Of a stretch of DNA of 64,000 bases, positions 48,442 through 57,287 are shown piece after piece. Position numbers and translations under genes: made by a program. The stretch is from Streptomyces bacillaris (lineage in GTDB: Bacteria; Actinomycetota; Actinomycetes; Streptomycetales; Streptomycetaceae), in the NCBI RefSeq assembly GCF_003268675.1, contig NZ_CP029378.1, positions 6,262,001-6,326,000 on the forward strand. The letters run 5' to 3'. Positions within the stretch are counted from its first letter, which is position 1, and every line of letters begins with the position of its first letter. The notes beneath the pieces are model-generated. The model saw only the letters and a list, made by a program, of their open reading frames with translations, searched no databases and was not told the origin of the DNA.

Positions 48442-49653
48442 ATGAAGACGATCGACGAACTTCTCACCGAAGGGGTCGCCGGCAGGCGGGTATTCGTCCG
48501 CGCCGACCTCAATGTGCCGCTGGACGGCACCACCATCACCGACGACGGCCGGATCCGCGCCGTCCTGCCGACCGTCGCCAAGCTCGCGGAGGCCGGCGCG
48601 CGCGTCGTCGTCGCCTCGCACCTGGGCCGCCCCAAGGGCGCCCCGGACCCGGCGTTCTCGCTGGCGCCCGCCGCCGCGCGCCTGGGCGAACTCCTCGGCG
48701 CCGACGTCGCCTTCGCCACCGACACCGTGGGAGACTCCGCCCGCGCCACCGTCGACGGCCTCACCGACGGCCAGGTCGCCGTCCTCGAGAACCTCCGCTT
48801 CAACGCCGGTGAGACCTCCAAGGACGACGCCGAGCGCGGCGCCTTCGCCGACCGGCTGGCCGAGCTGGCCGATGTGTACGTGGGCGACGGCTTCGGGGCC
48901 GTACACCGCAAGCACGCCTCCGTCTACGACCTCCCGGCGCGCCTCCCGCACTACGCGGGCTACCTCATCGCCACCGAGGTCGGTGTGCTGAAGAAGCTCA
49001 CCACCGACGTCAAGCGCCCGTACGCCGTCGTCCTCGGCGGGGCCAAGGTCTCCGACAAGCTCGGCGTCATCGACCACCTGCTGGAGAAGGCCGACCGCAT
49101 CCTGATCGGCGGCGGCATGGTCTTCACCTTCCTCGCCGCCCAGGGCCACGAGGTCGGCGCCTCGCTGCTCCAGGAGGACCAGATCCCGGTCGTCAAGGAG
49201 TACATCGAGCGGGCGAAGGAGCGTGGTGTGGAGTTCGTCCTCCCCGTCGACGTGCTGGTCGCCGGGGAGTTCCCGGACATGAAGACCAAGGCCCCGGCGC
49301 ACCCCGCCACGGTGGCCGCCGACGCCATCCCCGCCGGACAGATGGGCCTGGACATCGGCCCCGAGTCCCGCAAGCTCTACGCCTCGAAGCTCGCCGACAC
49401 GGCCACCGTCTTCTGGAACGGCCCGATGGGCGTCTTCGAGCACCCCGACTACGCCGAGGGCACCCGCGCGGTCGCCCAGGCGCTCATCGACTCCCCGGCG
49501 TTCACCGTCGTCGGTGGCGGTGACTCCGCCGCCGCCGTCCGCATCCTGGGCTTCGACGAGAACGCTTTCGGACACATTTCGACCGGTGGCGGTGCCAGCC
49601 TCGAATACCTCGAGGGCAAGACGCTTCCCGGCCTCGCCGCACTGGAGGGCTAA
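48442..49653 (+). CDS. pgk: Phosphoglycerate kinase
   Basis: 403 residues. N-terminal substrate motif RVFVRADLNVPLDG, basic patch SHLGRPKG, hinge VLENLRF, ADP-binding GGAKVSDKLGVI and terminal VVGGGDSAAAVRILGFDE with HISTGGGASLEYLEGK. It makes ATP from 1,3-bisphosphoglycerate. AAGGAG (48424-48429) precedes the ATG. tpiA follows after 5 bases, so the two are surely co-transcribed. Confidence 0.98.
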   Translation: MKTIDELLTEGVAGRRVFVRADLNVPLDGTTITDDGRIRAVLPTVAKLAEAGARVVVASHLGRPKGAPDPAFSLAPAAARLGELLGADVAFATDTVGDSARATVDGLTDGQVAVLENLRFNAGETSKDDAERGAFADRLAELADVYVGDGFGAVHRKHASVYDLPARLPHYAGYLIATEVGVLKKLTTDVKRPYAVVLGGAKVSDKLGVIDHLLEKADRILIGGGMVFTFLAAQGHEVGASLLQEDQIPVVKEYIERAKERGVEFVLPVDVLVAGEFPDMKTKAPAHPATVAADAIPAGQMGLDIGPESRKLYASKLADTATVFWNGPMGVFEHPDYAEGTRAVAQALIDSPAFTVVGGGDSAAAVRILGFDENAFGHISTGGGASLEYLEGKTLPGLAALEG

Positions 49654-49658
49654 CCCCG

Positions 49659-50435
49659 ATGACCACCCGCACCCCGCTGATGGCGGGCAACTGGAAGATG
49701 AACCTCAACCACCTCGAGGCCATCGCCCACGTCCAGAAGCTCTCCTTCGCCCTCACCGACAAGGACTACGACGCCGTCGAGGTCGCCGTCCTGCCGCCCT
49801 TCACCGACCTGCGCTCCGTGCAGACCCTGGTGGACGGCGACAAGCTGAAGATCAAGTACGGCGCCCAGGACATCTCGGCGCACGACTCCGGCGCGTACAC
49901 GGGCGAGATCTCCGGCCCGATGCTCGCCAAGCTGCGCTGTACGTACGTGGCCGTCGGGCACAGCGAGCGCCGCCAGTACCACGGCGAGAGTGACGAGATC
50001 TGCAACGCCAAGGTGAAGGTCGCCTACAAGCACGGCCTGACCCCGATCCTCTGCGTCGGCGAGGGCCTGGACGTCCGCAAGGCCGGTGACCAGGTCCCGT
50101 ACACCCTGGCGCAGCTCGACGGCGCCCTGAAGGACCTCCCGGCCGAGCAGGCCGAGTCCATCGTCATCGCCTACGAGCCCGTCTGGGCCATCGGCACCGG
50201 CGAGGTCGCCACCCCCGAGGACGCCCAGGAGGTCTGCGGGGCGATCCGCCGCCGGCTGGCCGAGCTGTACTCGCAGGAGCTGGCCGACGCCGTCCGCATC
50301 CAGTACGGCGGCTCGGTGAAGTCCGGCAACGTGGCGGCCATCATGGCCCAGCCCGACGTCGACGGTGCCCTGATCGGCGGCGCGGCGCTGGACGCCGACG
50401 AGTTCGTCAAGATCGTCCGCTTCCGCGACCAGTGA
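49659..50435 (+). CDS. tpiA: Triosephosphate isomerase
   Basis: 258 residues. Catalytic residues are in place: N and K in MAGNWKMNLNH, His in VGHSERRQYHGE, Glu in AYEPVWAIGTGEVATPEDAQEV, and the phosphate-binding IQYGGSVKSGN and DGALIGGAALDADEF. It interconverts DHAP and glyceraldehyde 3-phosphate. Part of the pgk-tpiA pair; secG follows beyond a hairpin. Confidence 0.98.
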   Translation: MTTRTPLMAGNWKMNLNHLEAIAHVQKLSFALTDKDYDAVEVAVLPPFTDLRSVQTLVDGDKLKIKYGAQDISAHDSGAYTGEISGPMLAKLRCTYVAVGHSERRQYHGESDEICNAKVKVAYKHGLTPILCVGEGLDVRKAGDQVPYTLAQLDGALKDLPAEQAESIVIAYEPVWAIGTGEVATPEDAQEVCGAIRRRLAELYSQELADAVRIQYGGSVKSGNVAAIMAQPDVDGALIGGAALDADEFVKIVRFRDQ

Positions 50436-50466
50436 GTATGCGGTAGCGCGGATCCGTCGTACCCTT

Positions 50467-50505
50467 GCGGGGGCCGAGAGGGTTGTCCACCCTTCCGGCC
50501 CCCGC
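50467..50505 (+). terminator. Hairpin between tpiA and secG
   Basis: GCGGGGGCCG (50467-50476) pairs with CGGCCCCCGC (50496-50505), with an inner GGGTTGTCCACCC hairpin. It may terminate or attenuate read-through into secG. Confidence 0.7.
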
Positions 50506-50552
50506 AGTACGTACAGGCAGTAGTCGAGAATTCCGGAAAGTAGGGACCAGCC

Positions 50553-50789
50553 GTGGTTATGGCGTTCCAGATCGCTCTGATCGTCTTCAGCCTGCTGCTG
50601 ATGCTGCTGGTGCTCATGCACAAGGGCAAGGGCGGCGGCCTCTCCGACATGTTCGGTGGCGGAATGCAGTCCTCCGTCGGCGGCTCCTCGGTGGCCGAGC
50701 GCAACCTCGACCGCATCACCGTCGTGGTCGGCCTGATCTGGTTCGCCTGTGTCGTCGTCCTCGGTCTGCTGGTCAAGCTCGGGGACTGA
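50553..50789 (+). CDS. secG: Preprotein translocase subunit SecG
   Basis: 78 residues with two transmembrane helices (about 4-22 and 54-74) and the conserved cytoplasmic loop LMHKGKGGGLSDMFGGGMQSS. SecG assists SecYE in protein export. The GTG start at 50553 follows a weak AGTAGGG element. The position after tpiA is conserved in many actinobacteria. Confidence 0.95.
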   Translation: MVMAFQIALIVFSLLLMLLVLMHKGKGGGLSDMFGGGMQSSVGGSSVAERNLDRITVVVGLIWFACVVVLGLLVKLGD

Positions 50790-50896
50790 CCCCGCCCGCG
50801 ATTCCCGGTGACGGTGTAACTCCTTTCACTGGACGTGCGTTGGGCCTTACGTAGACTGAGGCTTCGTCGAGCACCATCAGGCAGGGAGTTACGACC

Positions 50897-51232
50897 GTGG
50901 CAAGTGGCAACGCGATCCGGGGAAGCCGGGTCGGAGCGGGGCCGATGGGTGAGGCCGAGCGGGGCGAGTCCGCGCCGCGCCTGCGCATCTCCTTCTGGTG
51001 CTCGAACGGGCACGAGACACAGCCCAGCTTCGCCCATGACGCGCAGGTGCCGGACACCTGGGACTGCCCGCGCTGCGGCTTCCCGGCCGGCCAGGACAAG
51101 GACAGCCCCCCGGACCCGCCCCGCACCGAGCCGTACAAGACGCACCTCGCGTACGTACGGGAGCGGCGCAGCGACGAGGACGGCGAGGCGATCCTCGCCG
51201 AGGCGCTGGCCAAGCTCCGCGGCGAGATCTGA
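50897..51232 (+). CDS. rbpA: RNA polymerase-binding protein RbpA
   Basis: 111 residues from GTG 50897, behind GGGAGTTACGACC. The zinc-ribbon-like core FWCSNGHETQPSFAHDAQVPDTWDCPRCG is complete (C, H, C, C ligands), with the basic linker and C-terminal sigma-interacting domain TEPYKTHLAYVRERRSDEDGEAILAEALAKLR. RbpA binds group I/II sigma factors and stabilises the open complex; it is actinobacteria-specific. TAGACT at 50852-50857 is a plausible -10 element. A terminator follows at 51257. Confidence 0.96.
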   Translation: MASGNAIRGSRVGAGPMGEAERGESAPRLRISFWCSNGHETQPSFAHDAQVPDTWDCPRCGFPAGQDKDSPPDPPRTEPYKTHLAYVRERRSDEDGEAILAEALAKLRGEI

Positions 51233-51256
51233 CCCACGCACCACCCCAGTCGTTCA

Positions 51257-51287
51257 CCGGCCGGACACCCCACGGGTGTCCGGCCGG
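51257..51287 (+). terminator. Terminator after rbpA
   Basis: CCGGCCGGACACCC (51257-51270) pairs perfectly with GGGTGTCCGGCCGG (51274-51287); a TTTT follows at 51293. Confidence 0.85.
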
Positions 51288-51399
51288 ACCGCTTTTCCGC
51301 CGTACGCCCCGCGTCCGCGCCTGCGCGCCTCCTCGATCAATTAGGTTGGAGGGGCAGCGGGGATGCTGACGTACAAGAAGAAGTGGGCTGATATCCGGG

Positions 51400-53061
51400 A
51401 TGAACGCAGCAAGCCGAACCAAGCTCAACCAGACCCCCGAGTGGACGGCTCTCGCCAAGCACCGCGAGGAGTTCGGCGCCACCGGACTGCGCGAGCTGTT
51501 CGCGCAGGCGCCGGACCGTGGCACCGCCTACACCCTCCGGGTCGGTGACCTCCACCTCGACTACTCCAAACACCTGGTCACCGACGAGACGCTGCGCCTG
51601 CTGCGTGAACTCGCCGCCGCCACCGGGGTCGCGGAGCTGCGGGACGCCATGTTCCGCGGCGAGAAGATCAACACCACCGAGGGCCGGGCGGTCCTGCACA
51701 CCGCGCTCCGCGCCCCGCGCGACGCGGTGATCGAGGTCGACGGCGAGAACGTGGTGCCCGCCGTCCACGCCGTGCTGGACAGGATGGTGGCCTTCGCGGA
51801 GAAGGTCCGGGCGGGGGAGTGGACCGGCCACACCGGCAAGCCCATCAAGAACATCGTCAACGTCGGCATCGGCGGCTCCGACCTCGGCCCCGCCATGGCG
51901 TACGAGGTGCTGCGCTCCTTCACGGACCGCTCGCTCACCGTCCGGTTCGTCTCCAACGTCGACGGCGCCGACCTCCACGAGGCGGTCCGCGACCTGGACC
52001 CGGCCGAGACGCTCTTCATCATCGCCTCGAAGACCTTCACCACCATCGAGACGATCACCAACGCCACCTCCGCCCGCGACTGGCTCCTCACCGAGCTGCG
52101 CGCCGGTCAGGACGCCGTCGCCCAGCACTTCGTGGCGCTGTCGACCAACGCGGAGAAGGTCGAGGAGTTCGGTATCGACACGGCCAACATGTTCGAGTTC
52201 TGGGACTGGGTCGGCGGCCGCTACTCCTACGACTCCGCGATCGGCCTCTCGCTGATGATCGCCATCGGCCCGGACCGGTTCCGCGAGATGCTCGACGGCT
52301 TCCACCTCGTCGACGAGCACTTCCGCACCGCCCCCGCCGAGGAGAACGCCCCGCTCCTGCTGGGCCTGCTCGGCGTCTGGTACGGCAACTTCTTCGACGC
52401 CCAGTCGCACGCGGTGCTGCCCTACAGCCACTACCTGTCCAAGTTCACCGCCTACCTCCAGCAGCTCGACATGGAGTCCAACGGCAAGTCCGTGGACCGC
52501 CAGGGCGACCGGGTGGACTGGCAGACCGGACCGGTCGTCTGGGGCACCCCCGGCACCAACGGGCAGCACGCGTACTACCAGTTGATCCACCAGGGCACCA
52601 AGATGATCCCGGCGGACTTCATCGGCTTCGCCGCCCCGGTCCACGACCTGCTGCCCGGCCTGATCGCTCAGCACGACCTGCTGATGGCCAATTTCTTCGC
52701 CCAGACCCAGGCGCTCGCCTTCGGCAAGACGCCCGACGAGGTCCGCGCGGAGGGCGTGCCCGAGGAACTGGTCCCGCACAAGACGTTCCGCGGCAACCAC
52801 CCGACGACCACGATCCTCGCCGACCGGCTGACCCCCTCGGTCCTCGGCCAGCTCATCGCGCTCTACGAACACAAGGTCTTCGTCCAGGGCGCCATCTGGG
52901 ACATCGACTCCTTCGACCAGTGGGGCGTCGAACTCGGCAAGGTCCTCGCCAAGAAGATCGAGCCCGTCCTGACCGGCGACGCCGGGACCGAAGGCGCCGG
53001 GGAGCTGGACAGCTCCACCGCCGCCCTGGTCGCCGCCTACCGCACGCTGCGGGGGCGCTGA
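51400..53061 (+). CDS. pgi: Glucose-6-phosphate isomerase
   Basis: 553 residues, full length. Signatures: VNVGIGGSDLGPAMAYEVL, FIIASKTFTTIETITNA, FEFWDWVGGRYSYDSAIGLS and the catalytic GTNGQHAYYQLIHQGTKMIP segment, ending with HKVFVQGAIWDIDSFDQWGVELGK. It links glucose 6-phosphate and fructose 6-phosphate, the branch point between glycolysis and the pentose phosphate genes 4-10 kb downstream. A lower-GC CGATCAATTAGGTTGG stretch (51335-51350) upstream may be its promoter. Confidence 0.98.
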   Translation: MNAASRTKLNQTPEWTALAKHREEFGATGLRELFAQAPDRGTAYTLRVGDLHLDYSKHLVTDETLRLLRELAAATGVAELRDAMFRGEKINTTEGRAVLHTALRAPRDAVIEVDGENVVPAVHAVLDRMVAFAEKVRAGEWTGHTGKPIKNIVNVGIGGSDLGPAMAYEVLRSFTDRSLTVRFVSNVDGADLHEAVRDLDPAETLFIIASKTFTTIETITNATSARDWLLTELRAGQDAVAQHFVALSTNAEKVEEFGIDTANMFEFWDWVGGRYSYDSAIGLSLMIAIGPDRFREMLDGFHLVDEHFRTAPAEENAPLLLGLLGVWYGNFFDAQSHAVLPYSHYLSKFTAYLQQLDMESNGKSVDRQGDRVDWQTGPVVWGTPGTNGQHAYYQLIHQGTKMIPADFIGFAAPVHDLLPGLIAQHDLLMANFFAQTQALAFGKTPDEVRAEGVPEELVPHKTFRGNHPTTTILADRLTPSVLGQLIALYEHKVFVQGAIWDIDSFDQWGVELGKVLAKKIEPVLTGDAGTEGAGELDSSTAALVAAYRTLRGR

Positions 53062-53065
53062 CCCC

Positions 53066-53575
53066 ATGCCGGCGGACGGGACGGGTGCGGAGATACGGCT
53101 GCGGCCGCCGCGCAACACGCTGAACGAGCGGGCGGTCGGCTGGTGGCGGGTCCAGTGGCTGCTGATGACCCTCGTCCCCGTCGTCCCGCTCGCCGTGCTC
53201 GGCGCGCTCATCGGGCCCGCCCGCTTCTGGCTGCTGCTGCCCGCCGCGGTGATCGCCGCGGCGGGCGCGGCCTCCGCCCTGCTCCTCCCGCTCTGGTGGT
53301 TCCGGACGCACCGCTGGGAGGTGACCGAGGACGCGGTCTACGTACGCACCGGGTTCTTCTGGCAGGAGTGGCGGATCGCGCCCATGTCCCGCATCCAGAC
53401 CGTGGACACCGTGCGCGGCCCGCTGGAACAGCTCTACCGGCTCGCCACCGTCACGGTCACCACCGCCTCCTCCCGGGGCGCGGTCCGCATCGAGGGCCTG
53501 GACCACGAGGTCGCCGCCGAACTGGCCGAACGCCTCACCCGCATCACCCGTAACACCCCCGGCGACGCCACATGA
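53066..53575 (+). CDS. PH-domain (YdbS-like) membrane protein
   Basis: 169 residues with two membrane helices (about 30-52 and 58-78) and one bacterial PH (bPH2) domain: WWFRTHRWEVTEDAVYVRTGFFWQEWRIAPMSRIQTVDTVRGPLEQLYRLATVTV, in its usual segments. It overlaps the next gene by 4 bases (ATGA). YdbS/YdbT pairs in Bacillus protect against certain bacteriocins; the mechanism in actinobacteria is unknown. Confidence 0.85.
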   Translation: MPADGTGAEIRLRPPRNTLNERAVGWWRVQWLLMTLVPVVPLAVLGALIGPARFWLLLPAAVIAAAGAASALLLPLWWFRTHRWEVTEDAVYVRTGFFWQEWRIAPMSRIQTVDTVRGPLEQLYRLATVTVTTASSRGAVRIEGLDHEVAAELAERLTRITRNTPGDAT

Positions 53576-55137
53576 GCACCCCGCGGACCCCGTACGACGA
53601 CTGGCGCCGCCTCGACCCCCGTACGGTCCTGGTCTCCGCCCTCGTCGTGGCGGGCGTCGTCGCGGGCGCGGCCCTGCCCGCCGCCCTCGGCCTCTCCCGC
53701 TGGCTCGGCCTCCCCGGCGCGGCGTTCACGGTGGCCGGAGCGGGCCTCCTGATCGTCGCGGTGGCGGCGGGCGCCGACCGGGTCCGCTGGCACCGCACCC
53801 GCTACCGCATCGGCGAGGAGCACGTCGACCTCCACACCGGCCTCCTCCTCGTCAAACGCCGCTCCCTGGCCCGCAGCCGCATCCGTACGGTCGACCTCAC
53901 CGCCAACCTGCTGCTGCGCCTCCTCGGCCTGGTCACCGTCAGGATCGGCACCGGCGAACAGGGCGGCGAATCCACCCTGGAGCTGGACCCGGTCACCCGC
54001 GCCGAGGGCGAACGGCTCCGCCGCCTCCTCCTCGAACGCACCGCCACCACCCCGCCCGGAGTCCACCGCGACGGCGAACTGGCCGCCCTCGATCCGCGCT
54101 GGATCCGCTACGCCCCGGTCTCCTTCGTCGCCCCCATGCTCGGCGGCGCGGCCGTCGGCGCGGTCATGCAGATCAGCGACTGGCTCGGCGCCCAGGGCGA
54201 GGTCATCGCCTGGGCCGGGGACCGCTTCCAGGAGACCCCGCTCCTCTGGGTGATCGTCATACTGTTGGCCGCCGCCCTGGCCGCCGGGGCGATCGGGGCG
54301 CTCGGCCTCTGGATCGAGATGTGGTGGAACTACCGCCTGGAGCGCGAGCCAGGCGGCACCCTGCGGGTGCGGCGCGGGCTCTTCACCTCCCGGTCGATCT
54401 CCGTGGAGGAGGCCCGGCTCCGCGGGGTCGACCTGGTCGAACCCCTGGGCGTACGGCTGTTCGGCGCCGCCCGGCTGGACGCCATCACCACCGGCCTCGC
54501 CCAGGACCACGAGGCGAAGAACGCCGACCACAACACCGTCCTCCCGGCGGTGCCGCGCCCGCTGGCCGACTCCGTCGCCGCCGACGTGCTCCGGGAGGCG
54601 GTCACCCCGACCGGCGCCGCGCTGACCCGCCACCCGCGCGCCGCCCGGGGCCGCAGGCTGCGCTGGTCGCTCGCCGCCGCCCTCGCCCCCGTCCTGCTCC
54701 TCACCTTCCTCGGGGCGCTGCTCACCTCCGTACTTCTCTGGATCGCGCTCGGCCTCGCGGCGGTGTCCCTGCCGCTCGCGGTGGCGCTGGCGCTGGACGC
54801 GTACCGGGGGCTCGGCCACGCGATCTCCGGCCGCTACCTGGTGACCCGCTCCGGCACGCTCCGCCGCTCGACGGCCGCCCTGGAGCGGGCCGGGGTGATC
54901 GGCTGGACCGTCAAGCAGTCGTACTTCCAGCGGCGGGCCGGGCTGCTCACCATCACGGCCACCACGGCCGCCGGAGGGGGCGCGTACACGGCGTACGACA
55001 CCGACGCGACCGAGGGCCTCGCCTTCGCCGCCGAGGCCGTCCCGGGGCTGCTGGAGCCGTTCCTGGAGCGCGCCGACGCCGCGGCGGACGAACGGGTCCC
55101 GGGACAAGACAGACGGTCCGTGACAGAGGGCTTGTGA
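53572..55137 (+). CDS. PH-domain (YdbT-like) multi-spanning membrane protein
   Basis: 521 residues. Three bPH2 modules alternate with pairs of membrane helices: TRYRIGEEHVDLHTGLLLVKRRSLARSRIRTVDL, a second with LRVRRGLFTSRSISVEEARLRGVDLVEPLGVRL and a third with RYLVTRSGTLRRSTAALERAGVIGWTVKQSYFQRR. Six hydrophobic helices are visible. It is translationally coupled to the YdbS-like gene, and the two almost certainly form one membrane complex. Confidence 0.85.
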   Translation: MSTPRTPYDDWRRLDPRTVLVSALVVAGVVAGAALPAALGLSRWLGLPGAAFTVAGAGLLIVAVAAGADRVRWHRTRYRIGEEHVDLHTGLLLVKRRSLARSRIRTVDLTANLLLRLLGLVTVRIGTGEQGGESTLELDPVTRAEGERLRRLLLERTATTPPGVHRDGELAALDPRWIRYAPVSFVAPMLGGAAVGAVMQISDWLGAQGEVIAWAGDRFQETPLLWVIVILLAAALAAGAIGALGLWIEMWWNYRLEREPGGTLRVRRGLFTSRSISVEEARLRGVDLVEPLGVRLFGAARLDAITTGLAQDHEAKNADHNTVLPAVPRPLADSVAADVLREAVTPTGAALTRHPRAARGRRLRWSLAAALAPVLLLTFLGALLTSVLLWIALGLAAVSLPLAVALALDAYRGLGHAISGRYLVTRSGTLRRSTAALERAGVIGWTVKQSYFQRRAGLLTITATTAAGGGAYTAYDTDATEGLAFAAEAVPGLLEPFLERADAAADERVPGQDRRSVTEGL

Positions 55138-55208
55138 CAGGCAGTCCGTGACAGAGAGCACAATCCCGGCGTTGTATTCGTGACCCCGCGTGGGCGACGA
55201 TATCGATC

Positions 55209-56048
55209 ATGACCTTCACCCACCGTCGTACGGTGCTCACCGCCCTCGCCACCGCCGCCGTCAGCGGCCCGCTGCTCGGCTCGCTCACCGCGACCCCCGC
55301 CCACGCCACCGGCGACCTGGACATCTACACCTCCAACACCGACCTCTACAAGAAGCTCGCGGGCAAGGAGGGCGTCGAGTTCGCCCGCCGCTACAAGAGA
55401 CATGAGTACGTCGACGACTCGACCCCGCAGAAGTACCCGTACAACCGGACCACCGTCATGGCCCTGCACGGCGGCGGCATCGAGATGGGCACCTCCGAAC
55501 TCTGCCTCGCCATAGCCGGATACCACCCCGCCACGCTCGCCCCGCTCCAGGACGGCCACGGGGTGCACGACTACTGGATGTTCGAGGGGCTGCGCACCTC
55601 GGGCAACCGCGATCTGCACGTCACCGCCAAGAACTGTGACGACCATGTCGCGCTCTCCATGGCGTTCGGCAGCCTCAACGTCCTGAGCCTGCACGGCTGT
55701 ACGTCGGCGCAGGCGGGCACCGTCCCGCAGGCCGTGGTGGTCGGCGGCCTCAACACCCGTTTCAAGACCCTGCTCAAGGCGGAGTTCGACGCGGTGGGCA
55801 TCGCCTGGCGGGACGGGAACGAGACGCCCGACCTGGCCGGGGTCAACCCCAACAACCCGGTCAACCGCACGATGCTGTCCAAGGGCGGTCAGCTGGAGCT
55901 GACCACCGAGCTGCGCGCCGCCATGTTCACCAACAACACCCGCGCGGGCCGGGCCGGCTCCACGACCCCGGTCTTCGACCGCTTCGTCGGCGCCTGCCGG
56001 GCCGCGATCACCAAGCTGCACCAGGGCGCGGACCAGGTCATCCTCTGA
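55209..56048 (+). CDS. Exported poly-gamma-glutamate hydrolase family protein
   Basis: 279 residues with a twin-arginine-type signal (HRRTVLTALATAAVSGPLLGSL, cleavage near PAHA). The mature part shows MALHGGGIEMGTSELCLAIAG, the metal-binding opening of the phage PghP-like zinc hydrolases, then LHVTAKNCDDHVALSMAFGSLNVLSLHGC and VVVGGLNTRFKTLLKAEF. These enzymes cut poly-gamma-glutamate; in Streptomyces the real substrate is uncertain. Confidence 0.8.
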   Translation: MTFTHRRTVLTALATAAVSGPLLGSLTATPAHATGDLDIYTSNTDLYKKLAGKEGVEFARRYKRHEYVDDSTPQKYPYNRTTVMALHGGGIEMGTSELCLAIAGYHPATLAPLQDGHGVHDYWMFEGLRTSGNRDLHVTAKNCDDHVALSMAFGSLNVLSLHGCTSAQAGTVPQAVVVGGLNTRFKTLLKAEFDAVGIAWRDGNETPDLAGVNPNNPVNRTMLSKGGQLELTTELRAAMFTNNTRAGRAGSTTPVFDRFVGACRAAITKLHQGADQVIL

Positions 56049-56069
56049 GGCAGGGGGGCCGGGGTCTCC

Positions 56070-56432
56070 TCAGCCGCCGTGCGTCGTGTCGATGACGCAG
56101 AAGCGGTTGCCCTCGGGGTCGGCCAGGACCACGAAGTCCGGGTCCGGCGGGTACAGCTCCCACGCCACCCGCTCGGCGCCGAGACCGATCAGCCGCGCCA
56201 CCTCGGCCTCCTGCTCGTCCGAGTAGAGGTCGAGGTGGACCCGGGGGACCTCCTGCACGGGGGAGGCGGAGCGCCCCAGCGCCACCCCGACCCCGGGCCC
56301 CTCGGCCGGGACCAGGACCACCCAGTCGTCCGTCCCCGGCTCGCGCTCGGTGTACGTGAGCGCCGCCTTCCAGAAGGCGGCGGCCCGCGCCACGTCACTC
56401 GCGCCCATCACCACGGTTCCGATATGCACCAT
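56070..56432 (-). CDS. VOC (glyoxalase/bleomycin-resistance fold) protein
   Basis: 120 residues, two beta-alpha-beta-beta-beta units of the VOC fold: VVMGASDVARAAAFWKAALTY and VHLDLYSDEQEAEVARLIGLGAERV...DFVVLADPEGNRFCVID. The DPEGNRFCVID ending is typical of the Glyoxalase_6 group. Substrate unknown. Convergent with the poly-gamma-glutamate hydrolase-like gene. Confidence 0.85.
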   Translation of the reverse strand: MVHIGTVVMGASDVARAAAFWKAALTYTEREPGTDDWVVLVPAEGPGVGVALGRSASPVQEVPRVHLDLYSDEQEAEVARLIGLGAERVAWELYPPDPDFVVLADPEGNRFCVIDTTHGG

Positions 56433-56453
56433 GGGCGCGAGCTTTTCATGTAG

Positions 56454-56486
56454 AAGGCCCGGCCCGCTTGTGAAAAGCGGGCCGGG
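56454..56486 (-). terminator. Terminator of the pentose phosphate operon
   Basis: GGCCCGGCCCGCTT (56454-56467) pairs with AAGCGGGCCGGGCC (56473-56486). It lies just after the pgl stop on the minus strand. Confidence 0.8.
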
Positions 56487-56504
56487 CCCTCAGGGTGTCA
56501 ACGT

Positions 56505-57287
56505 TCAGGCCGACGCCGGTGGATACAGCGCGCGCGGCAGTTGCGAGGCCGCCGCCGCGTCCAGCAGCCAGAGCGTGCGGCTGCGTCCGTACGCGCCCGC
56601 CGCCGGGGCCTGGATCTCCCCGGCGCCGGACAGTGCGATGGCCGCCGCCTCCGCCTTGTCCTCGCCCGCCGCCAGCAGCCACACCTCACGCGCCGCGCGG
56701 ATCGCGGGGAGCGTGAGCGAGATCCGGACCGGCGGCGGTTTGGGGGCCCCGTGCACACCGACGACGGTGCGCTCGGTCTCCCGTACCGCGGGCAGCTCCG
56801 GGAAGAGCGAGGCCACATGCGTGTCCGGGCCGACGCCCAGCATCAGCACGTCGAAGGAGGGCACCGGACCGTGGTCCTCCGGCCCCGCGGCGGCGGCGAG
56901 TTCGGCCGCGTACGCCGCCGCCGCCTCGTCCACGTCCTTGCCGTACGGGCCGTCCGAGGCCGGCATGGCGTGCACCCGGGCCGGGTCCAGGGGCACCGCG
57001 TCGAGCAGCGCCTCCCGGGCCTGGGTGACGTTCCGCTCGGGGTCGCCCTCGGGCAGGAACCGCTCGTCGCCCCACCACAGGTCCAGGCGCGACCAGTCGA
57101 CCGCGTCCCGGGCGGGGGCGGCGGCGAGCGCGGCCAGCAGACCGTTGCCGTTGCGCCCGCCGGTCAGCACCACCGAGGCATGACCCCGGGCGGCCTGGGC
57201 GTCCACGATCCTCGTGATCAGCCGGGCCGCCGCGGCCTGCGCCATCAGCTCCTTGTCGCGGTGCACGACCAGTTGGGGAGACGTCAC
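56505..57287 (-). CDS. pgl: 6-phosphogluconolactonase
   Basis: 260 residues. Family markers: VVLTGGRNGNGLLAAL, WWGDERFLPEGDPERNV (the conserved WxDER motif) and FDVLMLGVGPDTHVASLFPE. It hydrolyses 6-phosphogluconolactone, the second step of the oxidative pentose phosphate route. Last gene of the operon; the start overlaps the opcA stop by 4 bases (ATGA). Confidence 0.96.
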   Translation of the reverse strand: MTSPQLVVHRDKELMAQAAAARLITRIVDAQAARGHASVVLTGGRNGNGLLAALAAAPARDAVDWSRLDLWWGDERFLPEGDPERNVTQAREALLDAVPLDPARVHAMPASDGPYGKDVDEAAAAYAAELAAAAGPEDHGPVPSFDVLMLGVGPDTHVASLFPELPAVRETERTVVGVHGAPKPPPVRISLTLPAIRAAREVWLLAAGEDKAEAAAIALSGAGEIQAPAAGAYGRSRTLWLLDAAAASQLPRALYPPASA